From the NCBI GenBank assembly GCA_020403425.1, contig JADBXR010000017.1, forward strand, positions 1 through 64,000: a stretch of 64,000 nucleotides of DNA. Reading direction: 5' to 3'. Shown here piece by piece: positions 36,026-45,380 of the stretch; the first letter of the stretch is position 1; every line of letters starts with the position of its first letter. The DNA comes from Chitinophagaceae bacterium. Its GTDB lineage: Bacteria > Bacteroidota > Bacteroidia > Chitinophagales > Chitinophagaceae. The notes below the pieces were generated by a model. It searched no databases, was not told where the DNA came from, and worked only from the letters and a program-made list of their open reading frames with translations. Made by a program: the position numbers and the translations under genes.

Positions 36026-36682
36026 TTATAAACTGTTTCCGTATTTATCCAACCAATTAATTGCGTCTTTATAATCGGGATAGTAGGATTTCAACATTGT
36101 CCAAAACTTATGTGTATGGTTCATTACAACCGTATGCAGCAATTCATGAACAATCAGGTAATCAATCACAAACAAAGGGGCTTTAATCAATCTCCAATTG
36201 AGTGAGATGTTCTTTTCCTTTGAGCAGTTGCCCCATTTTTTTCGTTGATTACGAATAAACAATTTCTTGTAATCAAACTTCAGTTTAGAAGCTAACTCCT
36301 CTGTTCTTTTGGTAAGATGTTTTCTTGCTATATCAGTTAGCCACTGCTGCTGTACCGCCTTATCTAAAAGGTTTCTTTTTGCCCTTATTGTTTTATGCTC
36401 ATGGTCAACAATTACCTTATGCTCATGGGTTGAATCATAAAAATAGGTGTACCTGTTTCCATACAATAGTATCTGATTGCGTTGCAGGTTTATTCGTGAC
36501 ATGCCTTTAAAGAATTTCAAATTCCGGTCAATCCAGCGTTGCTTTTTCTTTAGTAAGGCATTTACATCTTCCTGTGTAAATACTTGAGGAATAATCACAC
36601 GAATGCAGCCGTCTTCACTTACCCGCAAACGGGCATGTTTCACGTCTCTTTGAATCAATATATAATTATCCGGCAGTTGCAT
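36026..36682 (-). CDS. YgjP/SprT-like metallopeptidase (DUF45)
   Basis: The 218-residue protein has the zinc motif HELLH in LIVHELLHTVVMNH, with the third ligand probably His in HTHKFW. It also has the family signature RNQRKKWGNCSKEKNISLNWRL split over a strand pair. The YgjP family is regularly encoded beside type I hsdR genes. The start codon overlaps the hsdR stop (TGATG), so translation is coupled. Its role in restriction is unproven; turnover of HsdR to limit self-damage is an attractive inference. Confidence 0.87.
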   Translation of the reverse strand: MQLPDNYILIQRDVKHARLRVSEDGCIRVIIPQVFTQEDVNALLKKKQRWIDRNLKFFKGMSRINLQRNQILLYGNRYTYFYDSTHEHKVIVDHEHKTIRAKRNLLDKAVQQQWLTDIARKHLTKRTEELASKLKFDYKKLFIRNQRKKWGNCSKEKNISLNWRLIKAPLFVIDYLIVHELLHTVVMNHTHKFWTMLKSYYPDYKDAINWLDKYGNSL

Positions 36683-39600
36683 CAGGTTAAGCTATAATTT
36701 ACCAAAATGGCTTTCATTATTCTGTCCATCAATTCTTCGTGCTCATCCAGCCTCAATTCTTCATACTTTGGATTTGCCGCTAACAGTTCAATATCTGTTT
36801 GAAGACGTTCATACTCCCTGGGAACATCTTGCCAACCGATGTATATTTTCTTCTTGATTACACTATCAAAAGCACTTAAAGAAAAATCCCGTGATAATTC
36901 TTCATTGAAATCGGCTTGAGAAACATTCTTTATCAATGTGAATATTTCAAAAGTGCCCTTATCAGGAAAACCCATACGTTGCGGCAGTGAGGCAACTTCA
37001 TCCAGTTCAGCATATAGGTCGCCTAACTGATTCAGAATTTCTTCAATGGCGAGACTCTGCTGTTGCTTCTGTTTAATCAGCTCATCCAAACGATTCTGGA
37101 ACTCTACATAAACCGCTGAGTTCACCTCATTTTGCCTGATTACCGTTTCAATATCTCTTATGATTTTCTCTGCCTTGTCGGATGGATTCAATTTGGTTTC
37201 TTTGAGCTTGCTCAAATAATCTGAATCAATCTTGATCTCAGGTAAATGCCCTTTGAAGTTTATGAGCTTGGCTGTTTCCTGAATCAGTTTTCGTGTCTTG
37301 GCTGCATAGATTTCTGTATCAAAATCTACCCGCTTAAACTCTTCAAGGTATATCTCGTAAATCTCATTCAGCCACAAATACTGCTCCTTGTGTTCCCTGA
37401 GTTTCGGATGCGGAGAAATTGATTCCCACAACTGCACTACCTCTCTAAATGAATTTTCAAACTTACCATGATCCATTTCAGTCAACTTCCTTACAATGTT
37501 CATCGCACATTCATAACTATCTTCCAGTTGTATATCTTCAAAGGGTTTAAATGCTTCATCTAATACTTTTGGAAATGTAGCAACCAAGCTTTCTACATCT
37601 TCAAATTCGCCAATATCTTCCGGGTCGTAGTTTAATGCATCCTTGTAATTCTGGAATACACCCACATAATCAACTATACGACCAAACTCCTTCGACAATT
37701 TGGATACTTTATCATCATATGGCCGGTTAGTTCGGGCAACGGCTTGCAAAAGATTGTGGTCACGAATAGGGCTATCGAGATACATGGTTTGCTCAATAGG
37801 GGCATCAAAACCTGTGAGCAGCATGTTACAGACAATAAATATTTTAAGGTTGTTCCCTAATTTTTGTTCTTCCTCAGTTATCCTGCGTTTGAACTGGCGT
37901 ATCAGTTTTTTCCGTTCTGCATCTTCTTTATAATGGTCTTTGAACAGTTCATATTTCTCACCCTCATCATAAGCACTCGTTGAAAAAATGATGGAGATTT
38001 CTGAACGGTCGAAATATTTGAGTAGCTCGTTGTAATACAATACGCAGGCTTCTTTATCACAAGCCACTACCTGGGCTTTGTAACCCTGCGGTTCAACTAC
38101 ATTTCTGTAATCCTCGGCAATATCTTTTGCCAGCGTTTCAATTCTTTCGGGATGTTTCAAAAACACCTTCCATGCCTGAACCCTTTTCTCTACCAACCGC
38201 TTTTCATCTTCATCCAATTCAGCAGTAATTTCATCATAGCCCTGCTTCAGCTTTTCCTTATCTAAAAACCACCCTTGCGGACCAAAAGTGTAGCGTATGG
38301 GTTTGGTTGCCCCATCATCTATGGCATCCTGAATGCTGTACCTGTCCAGGTAATATTCATGCTCGCCTTTTTGCCGCACAATACCAAACTCCTGATGTGT
38401 CTTTGGGATGGGTGTGCCTGTAAAGGCGAAACGCTTTGCATTGGGTAAAACCGCCTGCAGTTCCATTTGAAAATCACCATACTGGGTGCGGTGGGCTTCA
38501 TCAATTAAAATGATGACATTATCTCGCAGATCCTGCCGGTTGCCTAACTCCCTGAACTTTTGAATGGTGGTAATAAACACCCCTGCCGGAGCTTTGTCGA
38601 TAATATATTTCAGGTCACCGATATTGTTGACTGCTCTTGCATTGGGAAACTCGCAATCGTCAAACGTGCCACCAATCTGCTCTCTCAAATCCTTTCTGTC
38701 CACCACAATGTAAACAGTAGGGTCTTTTAATTCTTTGCTCTGCCTGAGCTTAAATGCAGTATAAAGCATGGTCAAACTCTTGCCTGAACCTTGTGTATGC
38801 CATATTACGCCTTGCTTTAAATCGGAATTAATTACCCTGTCGGCAATTTTGTTCGCTGCTCTCAACTGCTGGTAGCGGGCTACCTTCTTTATAATCTTCC
38901 CTTCGGTTCTCTCAAACACCATAAAGTGTTTCAGAATATCCAAGACCCTTGCAGGTTGCAGTAGCCCAATGATGCCCAACTTCATTCTTTCCAATACCTC
39001 ACCATTTGACAAACGGGCAACATCAAAGTGCCAATAAGCGTCTTCAGGGTCTTTGTAAACCAAACACAGGTCATTTTCCGGGTCTAAAATGGGATTGGGC
39101 TGTGCTGTATCTATCAGATTACTTTTCCATTCATTGAAATAAGAAGAAGATGCTCCCGGAATACCATACTTGGCAATACGACCGTTGCAAGCTACGCCAA
39201 AAGCATGGCACATAAACAATTTATCGGCTCTTTGGTCGTAAGTAGAAAACTGTGCTACCCCTTCTAACCAGTTTGTTCCTTTTCTGGCTCTCTGTTTTGC
39301 CTCTATGGGTACTATAGGAATACCATTTACCAACAGCACAATGTCTGTTTTTACCATTTTATAGCCTTGTACCCAATATTGATTGGTTACAATAAAATCA
39401 TTGTTCCAGATGTCTTCAAAGTCAATGAAATGCACATCAATATCATCGCCCTCTACTGAAATGGTAACATGGGAAGCCAGTTTATCCAGGAAAGCCTCAT
39501 TTCCTAAAATGGGTATTGGGTTATTTAGGTTTTGGAGTAATTGCTCCACTGCTAACCTGGCAACTGCCGGAGTTATATTGTTAATCTGTGCCGTTTTCTC

Positions 39601-39744
39601 AATAAGTAGAGGTTCCAGCACCGGATTGGAAAATGGGCGGCTATATGCTTTCAAATCATCATTGCTTTTGAAAGTCCAGCCCATTTTGCTGAGCCATTCG
39701 GTTACGGGTTTTTCAACTCCTTTTAATTCTGATAGTTTGCCCAT
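36682..39744 (-). CDS. hsdR: Type I restriction enzyme, R subunit
   Basis: The 1020-residue motor-nuclease subunit translocates DNA and cuts it when the site is unmodified. The N-terminal nuclease shows DIVLLVNGIPIVPIEAKQ (the Asp and the ExK). The helicase has Walker A (TQGSGKSLTML), DEAH (LIDEAHRTQYGD), motif III (FAFTGTP) and motif VI (QAVARTNRPY). The C-terminal helical region binds the methylase core. It is separated from hsdM and hsdS by four other genes, an unusual order. It starts one base after mcrC stops. Confidence 0.96.
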   Translation of the reverse strand: MGKLSELKGVEKPVTEWLSKMGWTFKSNDDLKAYSRPFSNPVLEPLLIEKTAQINNITPAVARLAVEQLLQNLNNPIPILGNEAFLDKLASHVTISVEGDDIDVHFIDFEDIWNNDFIVTNQYWVQGYKMVKTDIVLLVNGIPIVPIEAKQRARKGTNWLEGVAQFSTYDQRADKLFMCHAFGVACNGRIAKYGIPGASSSYFNEWKSNLIDTAQPNPILDPENDLCLVYKDPEDAYWHFDVARLSNGEVLERMKLGIIGLLQPARVLDILKHFMVFERTEGKIIKKVARYQQLRAANKIADRVINSDLKQGVIWHTQGSGKSLTMLYTAFKLRQSKELKDPTVYIVVDRKDLREQIGGTFDDCEFPNARAVNNIGDLKYIIDKAPAGVFITTIQKFRELGNRQDLRDNVIILIDEAHRTQYGDFQMELQAVLPNAKRFAFTGTPIPKTHQEFGIVRQKGEHEYYLDRYSIQDAIDDGATKPIRYTFGPQGWFLDKEKLKQGYDEITAELDEDEKRLVEKRVQAWKVFLKHPERIETLAKDIAEDYRNVVEPQGYKAQVVACDKEACVLYYNELLKYFDRSEISIIFSTSAYDEGEKYELFKDHYKEDAERKKLIRQFKRRITEEEQKLGNNLKIFIVCNMLLTGFDAPIEQTMYLDSPIRDHNLLQAVARTNRPYDDKVSKLSKEFGRIVDYVGVFQNYKDALNYDPEDIGEFEDVESLVATFPKVLDEAFKPFEDIQLEDSYECAMNIVRKLTEMDHGKFENSFREVVQLWESISPHPKLREHKEQYLWLNEIYEIYLEEFKRVDFDTEIYAAKTRKLIQETAKLINFKGHLPEIKIDSDYLSKLKETKLNPSDKAEKIIRDIETVIRQNEVNSAVYVEFQNRLDELIKQKQQQSLAIEEILNQLGDLYAELDEVASLPQRMGFPDKGTFEIFTLIKNVSQADFNEELSRDFSLSAFDSVIKKKIYIGWQDVPREYERLQTDIELLAANPKYEELRLDEHEELMDRIMKAILVNYSLT

Positions 39745-39745
39745 G

Positions 39746-41056
39746 TTATGAAATGCTTTTTATGATGCGGTTTATAAATGCTGCCTCTGCCTGAATGTGC
39801 TTCTCATTTTCTTCAGCTTCAGATAGCTCGATGCCATCTATCGAAAAATTCAGCTTAACGCCTTCTTCGTTAATCAGACGGGGGCTTTTGTATTCATCGA
39901 AATTTGGTGAACAGGAAATAGGATAAAGCAGACCACCCGCCTTAACCGTTTTGTGGTTTAACTGATATTGGATGTAGGTGTGAATTTGAAAAAAGTCTGA
40001 ACGGTCAACATCGTAATATCTACCCTTCATTCGCTTATACTTGGCATCCCAAACCGCTATCTCATTCTCTTTTTGAAAGACCAAATCCGGTATCAATTCT
40101 CTTTGGAAGAAATACCCTTTGTATGCAATCTGTTTTTCATTTTTGCTTCTCCAGCCATGCGGCAAAAGATGTTTTTTCAAAGTGGCTCTTAGATATTGCT
40201 CCCAAACTTCGGCCATGTCTATAAAGAACCCGAAGCCTTGTTTGGCCTTATCCTGCTTTAAGCTGAGCTGTTTTTGCTTGATAATATCCCAAGACAAATC
40301 CACTACCGGTTTCCAGCTTAAATAAATGTCCTTGTACTTGATATTCCTGTAATCGCTTTCGCTTAAGTGCACTTTATTTTGTACAACAGTGTGTACCTGA
40401 TTGATGGCATCTTTGGCTGAATCGGGGATATTGATTTTGCCTATCTCGAAATCGGATTTCAGAATTTGGTAAGCCTGAAAAATTATTTGAGCTATATGGC
40501 TATCCACCTGCTTTTCCCGATAAGATGAGATTACCTCACTGCTTTGGTAAAAGGGCTTTATTGACCTTCGCACATCTAAACGCCCCTTTATGGTTTGCCC
40601 CTTATGTTCCCTTTGTACCTGTGTTTTAGGAACTCCATGTAAATTGGCGTTAGCTAATTTTTGCAACCAGATAAACGCTATGATTCGCTTAATGTAATGC
40701 AGCCAATCAACACTTTTACTGGTTTGACTTGCCGAAGTAGTGATCCTAATATTGAAAATTTCTTCCAACATTCTGAAGAGCACTTTTTCGCCGAACCTTG
40801 GCTTGATGGTGATTTTATAGTCAGATTGTCCATGCATGAAAACGGCTTCACCCACAAACCTACCCGCTGTCCATTGATTGCTGCGATAATCGTACTCTGC
40901 TAATTTATTTTCATCATCTGCATTGTACCCGGCAGAAAACCAAAACACATTTTTACTTTGTGATTGCATAAACTCCTGCAATACATCGGCAGTTGCCGCT
41001 TCGGTATCGAAGGGCAAGCAATCAAAAGCGTATATATGTTTTAATGGTTCAGCCAT
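39746..41056 (-). CDS. mcrC: McrC-type nuclease subunit
   Basis: The 436-residue protein is the partner of McrB. The nuclease motif is LIPDLVFQKENEIAVWDAKYKR (Asp, then DAK as the D/ExK triad). An N-terminal beta-rich domain (AEYDYRSNQWTAGRFVGEAVF) contacts the McrB ring in the family. It overlaps mcrB by 8 bases, the usual coupled arrangement. It should cleave DNA when McrB translocates from modified sites. Here it is embedded inside a type I locus. Confidence 0.9.
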   Translation of the reverse strand: MAEPLKHIYAFDCLPFDTEAATADVLQEFMQSQSKNVFWFSAGYNADDENKLAEYDYRSNQWTAGRFVGEAVFMHGQSDYKITIKPRFGEKVLFRMLEEIFNIRITTSASQTSKSVDWLHYIKRIIAFIWLQKLANANLHGVPKTQVQREHKGQTIKGRLDVRRSIKPFYQSSEVISSYREKQVDSHIAQIIFQAYQILKSDFEIGKINIPDSAKDAINQVHTVVQNKVHLSESDYRNIKYKDIYLSWKPVVDLSWDIIKQKQLSLKQDKAKQGFGFFIDMAEVWEQYLRATLKKHLLPHGWRSKNEKQIAYKGYFFQRELIPDLVFQKENEIAVWDAKYKRMKGRYYDVDRSDFFQIHTYIQYQLNHKTVKAGGLLYPISCSPNFDEYKSPRLINEEGVKLNFSIDGIELSEAEENEKHIQAEAAFINRIIKSIS

Positions 41057-42800
41057 TCAACATTACTTTTTGCAATTCGGTTATTTTATCTTTCTTAGAA
41101 TCGGTATCCATATTGCCGAGGAATGCAAGAAGAATCGGCTTAATGCTTATTTCCCAAAGGATGTTTACCGGCTGATTTAAAAAATACAACCTGCCAGAGT
41201 GAACACCTTTTAAGGACTTAAAAATATTTACCACTTCTGCAAAGAATGTATGACCCACCTGATAGTTTTCACCCAATTCCGGCATAGCTGAAACTTCTTT
41301 ATTCAACCGTTCGCAACGACTGATAAACGTCTCTATATCGGCATCGCTGATGTTCATTTCCAGTTCTCTTTTCTTATGTTGCAGAATGTTCCAAAGAATG
41401 TTTCTGTCAAACCCTTTAAACTGCCACAGGAACCGTCTACGTAGGGCAAAATCAATTCGTTCCAATGAAAAGTCTATTTCGTTCATTGTGCCAATGAAAT
41501 AGAGATTGGGCGGCAGTGCAATTGCCAAATCGCCTACTGAGAGTTTAATCTTCTTGTTGCGATACTCCAATGCGGAAAACAACTCACCAAACAGCCTTGA
41601 AATATCGGTTCGATTGATTTCATCCAAAATAAGGATGTGTGGCAGCGTATCATACTTAACTTTCTCAATCAGATTCAAAAGATAGCCCGGTTTCACTACA
41701 CTGCTTTTTTCCTCAATGTGCAGTCCGGCTATAAAATCTTCGTAATTGTAATTGCTGTGCAATTGCAAGTGATGGATATGTTCTTCAAAAATCTGGTCGG
41801 AATTTTCAAAGTAGGCCTTTATGTTTTGCTTATTGCGGAAATACTGCTTGGTAATAAGTAACTCTGCCAACCTTGTGGCGGAATGCGTTTTGGATGTTCC
41901 GGGAGGACCATAAAAAACCATTGCCTTTTTGTACTCAAAAAGGGTGACTTCGGACACATCGTCCTTGCTTTCACCAAAATTCCAGGCATCCTGAATTTCC
42001 TCATCATAGAAATTCACTTTATAGCCCAGTATCTCTGTTAGTTTATTACGAATGGCCAAAATACTCTCATCAATATCGTCCCAAAGCCCGTCTGTATTCT
42101 CCTTATCCAGTATGCTAAAGAAGGTATTGATGATGGCATCCTTATGTTTTTGGGCGGCAATCGCCTCGTATTTAACAGGATCGCACAAATGCAGCAAGAT
42201 ATGGTGCAATGCTAAAAACTCTTTTCCTGCTTTCTTTAGCTTTTCATCCGCTGTTTCAGTGGTATCCTTGTTGTTGTAATAAAGCTCCCTGCAAAGCGTT
42301 TCAATGTACTTTTTGAGTGCAGGCACATCCGCTATTTGCCTTGCTTGGAGATTGCTTTTAATTTCTCTGAAGAGCAATAACAAATAAGAAATTTCAAAAG
42401 GCTTATTCAATTTGTGGCGTTGACCGGCTGAGCCTATGCCACCATCCACAAATACACCAGTAAGCTTGTCGTTGTAATCGTCTCCTAAGAACCTTACAAC
42501 TGCACCCTTCTTGCCAGAACCGGTCATATCGGAGGCAGGCATACCCCATAGCCAAATGAAATGGGCAAACACTTCCTGCACCTCTTTGGTATAGGCAGCA
42601 AACTGGTCTCTTGATTTTGCATCAAAATTGCGGTCGCTTGTATCAGGATTATCTACAAAAGCGGTAACGCAGGCATTGAGGTTAGCTGCGGTAAATATGC
42701 CCGGATTATCGGTGATATAACTATCGTTGCCGAGAATGCACTTTTGCAGAAATGCATCGAAGTGTGTGTAAACTGCTCTGTTTGCCCAATGTGGTATCAT
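41049..42800 (-). CDS. mcrB: McrB-type AAA+ GTPase
   Basis: The 583-residue protein has a poorly conserved N-terminal half, presumably the modified-DNA reader. A McrB-like AAA+ domain follows: Walker A (FYGPPGTSKT, about residue 295), Walker B (ILILDEINRTDISRLFGEL) and the McrB consensus loop GTMNEIDFSLERIDFALRRRF. Such motors form rings driven by GTP and load McrC. The N-terminal domain is not a recognisable SRA or EVE domain, so specificity is unknown. It starts 1 base after the glycosylase gene ends. Confidence 0.9.
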   Translation of the reverse strand: MIPHWANRAVYTHFDAFLQKCILGNDSYITDNPGIFTAANLNACVTAFVDNPDTSDRNFDAKSRDQFAAYTKEVQEVFAHFIWLWGMPASDMTGSGKKGAVVRFLGDDYNDKLTGVFVDGGIGSAGQRHKLNKPFEISYLLLLFREIKSNLQARQIADVPALKKYIETLCRELYYNNKDTTETADEKLKKAGKEFLALHHILLHLCDPVKYEAIAAQKHKDAIINTFFSILDKENTDGLWDDIDESILAIRNKLTEILGYKVNFYDEEIQDAWNFGESKDDVSEVTLFEYKKAMVFYGPPGTSKTHSATRLAELLITKQYFRNKQNIKAYFENSDQIFEEHIHHLQLHSNYNYEDFIAGLHIEEKSSVVKPGYLLNLIEKVKYDTLPHILILDEINRTDISRLFGELFSALEYRNKKIKLSVGDLAIALPPNLYFIGTMNEIDFSLERIDFALRRRFLWQFKGFDRNILWNILQHKKRELEMNISDADIETFISRCERLNKEVSAMPELGENYQVGHTFFAEVVNIFKSLKGVHSGRLYFLNQPVNILWEISIKPILLAFLGNMDTDSKKDKITELQKVMLNG

Positions 42801-42801
42801 A

Positions 42802-43296
42802 TCAGTTAATTAATTTTTTTAAGTGTTGCCAAATGCTTTCATCCCAATAGGCTATAGCCTGCAGGGAGGTGGATGGAGCTACATATAGCCTTGTATTGCC
42901 GATAGTTTTGTCCTGCAAGCCATAACTTACCTGCTTTGTGTATTTGAGGTTGAAATACACTTTGGCCGCTTCTTTTCCGTTAAAACAAACCAACTGCGGC
43001 TGGTATTGTAGTATCTTCTGTTCAAAGCTTTTGGTATCGTAATGTTCTTGCTTCAAATCTTTGTCCATGCCAAAATGGTGTTTTACCAAATCGGTGAGGC
43101 CGATGTCATAATCCAATAAATTAGGAAATTCATCGGGTTTCAGGATACGGGGTGTAAAACCACAACTTGCCAGGGTTGGATAAAACAAGTTGCCGGCACC
43201 GGCATAGTATGCCTTGCGTTCGGCAGACTTATTTCCTGCAGCTGTACCGCAGAAAACAATCTTCAAGTTATTGGTTAGCAAGTCAGGCAATATCAT
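42802..43296 (-). CDS. Mug/UDG-superfamily DNA glycosylase-like protein
   Basis: The 164-residue protein has the uracil-DNA-glycosylase-like fold. Motif 1 region: IVFCGTAAGNKSAERKAYY, then AGAGNLFYPTLASCGFTP, then IGLTDLVKHH. The final motif is YVAPSTS (compare the SPS-type loop of Mug). The residue that is Asn in Mug/TDG (GxNPG) is Ala here (GTAAG), so base preference or catalysis may be altered. It is tightly packed between the membrane-protein gene and mcrB (1-base gaps). That placement points to a joint job in sensing or processing odd bases in foreign DNA. Confidence 0.83.
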   Translation of the reverse strand: MILPDLLTNNLKIVFCGTAAGNKSAERKAYYAGAGNLFYPTLASCGFTPRILKPDEFPNLLDYDIGLTDLVKHHFGMDKDLKQEHYDTKSFEQKILQYQPQLVCFNGKEAAKVYFNLKYTKQVSYGLQDKTIGNTRLYVAPSTSLQAIAYWDESIWQHLKKLIN

Positions 43297-43297
43297 A

Positions 43298-44845
43298 CTA
43301 AATGTTTATTCCAAGTGGTTGTAAAACATTTGTTTCAAACTCATCAAGAATATACCCATTACCATGTGCGGTAAAAGGTATTCTATCGTATTCATCCCAT
43401 ACCTCGGTTAACAATGAAAGGTATTCAGGCGTGATTTCAGGAATCCCAAAGTCAACTCCTTTAGGATTTAGAAACAAATTAGTCAACCATTCCCTTGCTG
43501 TTGAGCAAGCAATGTTGTCAGGATAGTATGCATAATCCAAGTACAAATCCACTACTCGATCTAATTGCCTTTTCTTGAATGCTCTTGAAAGTTTTTGCTC
43601 ATCGGCTTGACATACTGAGTGAATGCACCAGCCTAAGCACCTTATTGTATCAATGACTTGATTGTCTGTCTCCTGGTCTTTGGCAAGTCTTATCCAACCA
43701 AGCATAATATCAAACTGCTCATAAATAATATAATGAGCAAATGAAGGGTGCTCAGATTCTGGACGATAATTATTGACTTCGGGTATAAGCTCAATTAGAT
43801 GGTCAATTGTATGCCTGAAATAGAATAACCACATATGCCAACCGCTATCTCTGTAAACGGTTTCACGTACCATATAATTGAAGTAAACAGTTGCTATCCA
43901 AATTTTGTAATTCCAAAGCTCAGGCTCAAGATGGTGGTCATATTCTTTAATCAAAAACGCCTTCTGATCATCATCAAACTTTAGAGATTTTACTGCCCCT
44001 TCACCAACTGGATACCAAACGTAATTTTCAGCAGCAGCCTGTGTATTTACCAATAAACCTGAGAGGATAGGTAAATCATAATTTTGCTCTATCTCCTTTA
44101 TGCTGCTGCTTGAATTATTCACAATTTTCAGCTCCTGAATAAACGACTGATTTTTTGCTTCAAACAAGCATTCTATGTATAGCTTAACAAAGTCTTGGTT
44201 TGCAGCCCTTTTGGTTTGCATACCCTTGATAGCTGTTGCAAACAAATCGGGGTATTTAGTTGCAGCTGCCTTTACATATTGTTCATCTTGAAGTATATGC
44301 CCATAAACAGCAGCCGCAAAATCGATACGTGTAGGTTTTACTAATGCTTCATAAGCCTGGTCTGCATCTGTTCTTCGTCTTAAAATAATATCAATGCTTT
44401 CCTTCTCGGGCAGGTTTGACAGGCCGACTAAGTAACGCTGAATATCATGGATATGGTATTTTTGGACATAGCCTGAAAGCAAGTCAATTTCATTCTGCTT
44501 TAAAAGAGAATTGTAGTGTGTTACTAATGCTTGTTTTTTGTATTTTGAAAAGTAACCAAATAGTACTTTTAAAACGGGCACAATTAAAAGCAACAAAGCA
44601 ATGATGTAAGCCCATGTTTCAGCCGGAATACCTTTTTCAATTGTAAAGATTGAAAGCCAGGGAAACCAATTTTCCAAAAACCAATCGAATGACATTAAGA
44701 AATGTACATAAGCCACACCTACCAGTATAGACCATAATTCAACCCTTGAAAAGAAGAGTAAAATAAAGCTCTTTTCTTTCTTTGGTATAACTGTCCATAC
44801 AGCTACCACGATGGTTAATATGGTCAAAAAATCAGACGGCTTCAT
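43298..44845 (-). CDS. Membrane protein of unknown function in the defence operon
   Basis: The 515-residue protein starts with three hydrophobic segments (about 5-21, 33-52, 83-105; for example IIALLLLIVPVLKVLFGYFSK). About 410 residues of mostly helical soluble protein follow, ending LETNVLQPLGINI-like. I recognise no domain. It overlaps the split hsdS by 14 bases and stops 1 base before the glycosylase gene, so it is a cotranslated member of the operon. A membrane-bound partner or effector of the McrBC/glycosylase block is inference. Confidence 0.75.
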   Translation of the reverse strand: MKPSDFLTILTIVVAVWTVIPKKEKSFILLFFSRVELWSILVGVAYVHFLMSFDWFLENWFPWLSIFTIEKGIPAETWAYIIALLLLIVPVLKVLFGYFSKYKKQALVTHYNSLLKQNEIDLLSGYVQKYHIHDIQRYLVGLSNLPEKESIDIILRRRTDADQAYEALVKPTRIDFAAAVYGHILQDEQYVKAAATKYPDLFATAIKGMQTKRAANQDFVKLYIECLFEAKNQSFIQELKIVNNSSSSIKEIEQNYDLPILSGLLVNTQAAAENYVWYPVGEGAVKSLKFDDDQKAFLIKEYDHHLEPELWNYKIWIATVYFNYMVRETVYRDSGWHMWLFYFRHTIDHLIELIPEVNNYRPESEHPSFAHYIIYEQFDIMLGWIRLAKDQETDNQVIDTIRCLGWCIHSVCQADEQKLSRAFKKRQLDRVVDLYLDYAYYPDNIACSTAREWLTNLFLNPKGVDFGIPEITPEYLSLLTEVWDEYDRIPFTAHGNGYILDEFETNVLQPLGINI

Positions 44846-45356
44846 CGGTGATTACATTTTCAATTTTGCTTAAATCAACTCTTACCTTTCCTGAAAGCAG
44901 GTTTTGCATCAATGACTTTTTTAATCGAAAAAGAGTGTTGATTTTTGATTTCTTGTTTGTAATATCTTTATCAGTCTTTGCCATTAATTCTGCTATTTCC
45001 GATTGCTCAATAAATGAAGTCGGTCGCAGCAATTTGTATTTACTCAACCCGCTTTTATTAATCTGGGGAGTAGCATTAATACCAGCGATTTCTTTAAAGT
45101 GTGTTGAACGATAAAGCATCATATAGTAAAAGAATTCTCCACTATTATCAGCATTGGGAATTATTGTGTTGATCTGTTGGTTTGTGCATGCCTCTTTTGT
45201 AGTAATGCCGATTTTCCCAATTGTTGAGCCAATACAAACTAAACAAACTGAGTTTTCAGGCAACTTGTAGCTATAACCTAAGCCTTTGGCTGTAACATAT
45301 CTTTCCGATTTTTCTAAATACTTATTATCACCAAGGTCACCCGGAGTAATAAACAT
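44832..45356 (-). CDS. hsdS: Type I specificity subunit, C-terminal half (split hsdS)
   Basis: The 174 residues hold the second target-recognition domain and second conserved coiled coil. MFITPGDLGDNKYL is the start of a TRD that normally follows a GKTP motif. The coiled coil is FRLKKSLMQNLLSGKVRV. It is in the same frame as the preceding half; only one TAA and eight codons separate them. It may be expressed separately from the ATG at 45356 as a half-subunit, or be a dead end caused by a nonsense change. Confidence 0.75.
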   Translation of the reverse strand: MFITPGDLGDNKYLEKSERYVTAKGLGYSYKLPENSVCLVCIGSTIGKIGITTKEACTNQQINTIIPNADNSGEFFYYMMLYRSTHFKEIAGINATPQINKSGLSKYKLLRPTSFIEQSEIAELMAKTDKDITNKKSKINTLFRLKKSLMQNLLSGKVRVDLSKIENVITDEAV

Positions 45357-45380
45357 GAAACAATTTGCTTGATTTGATTT

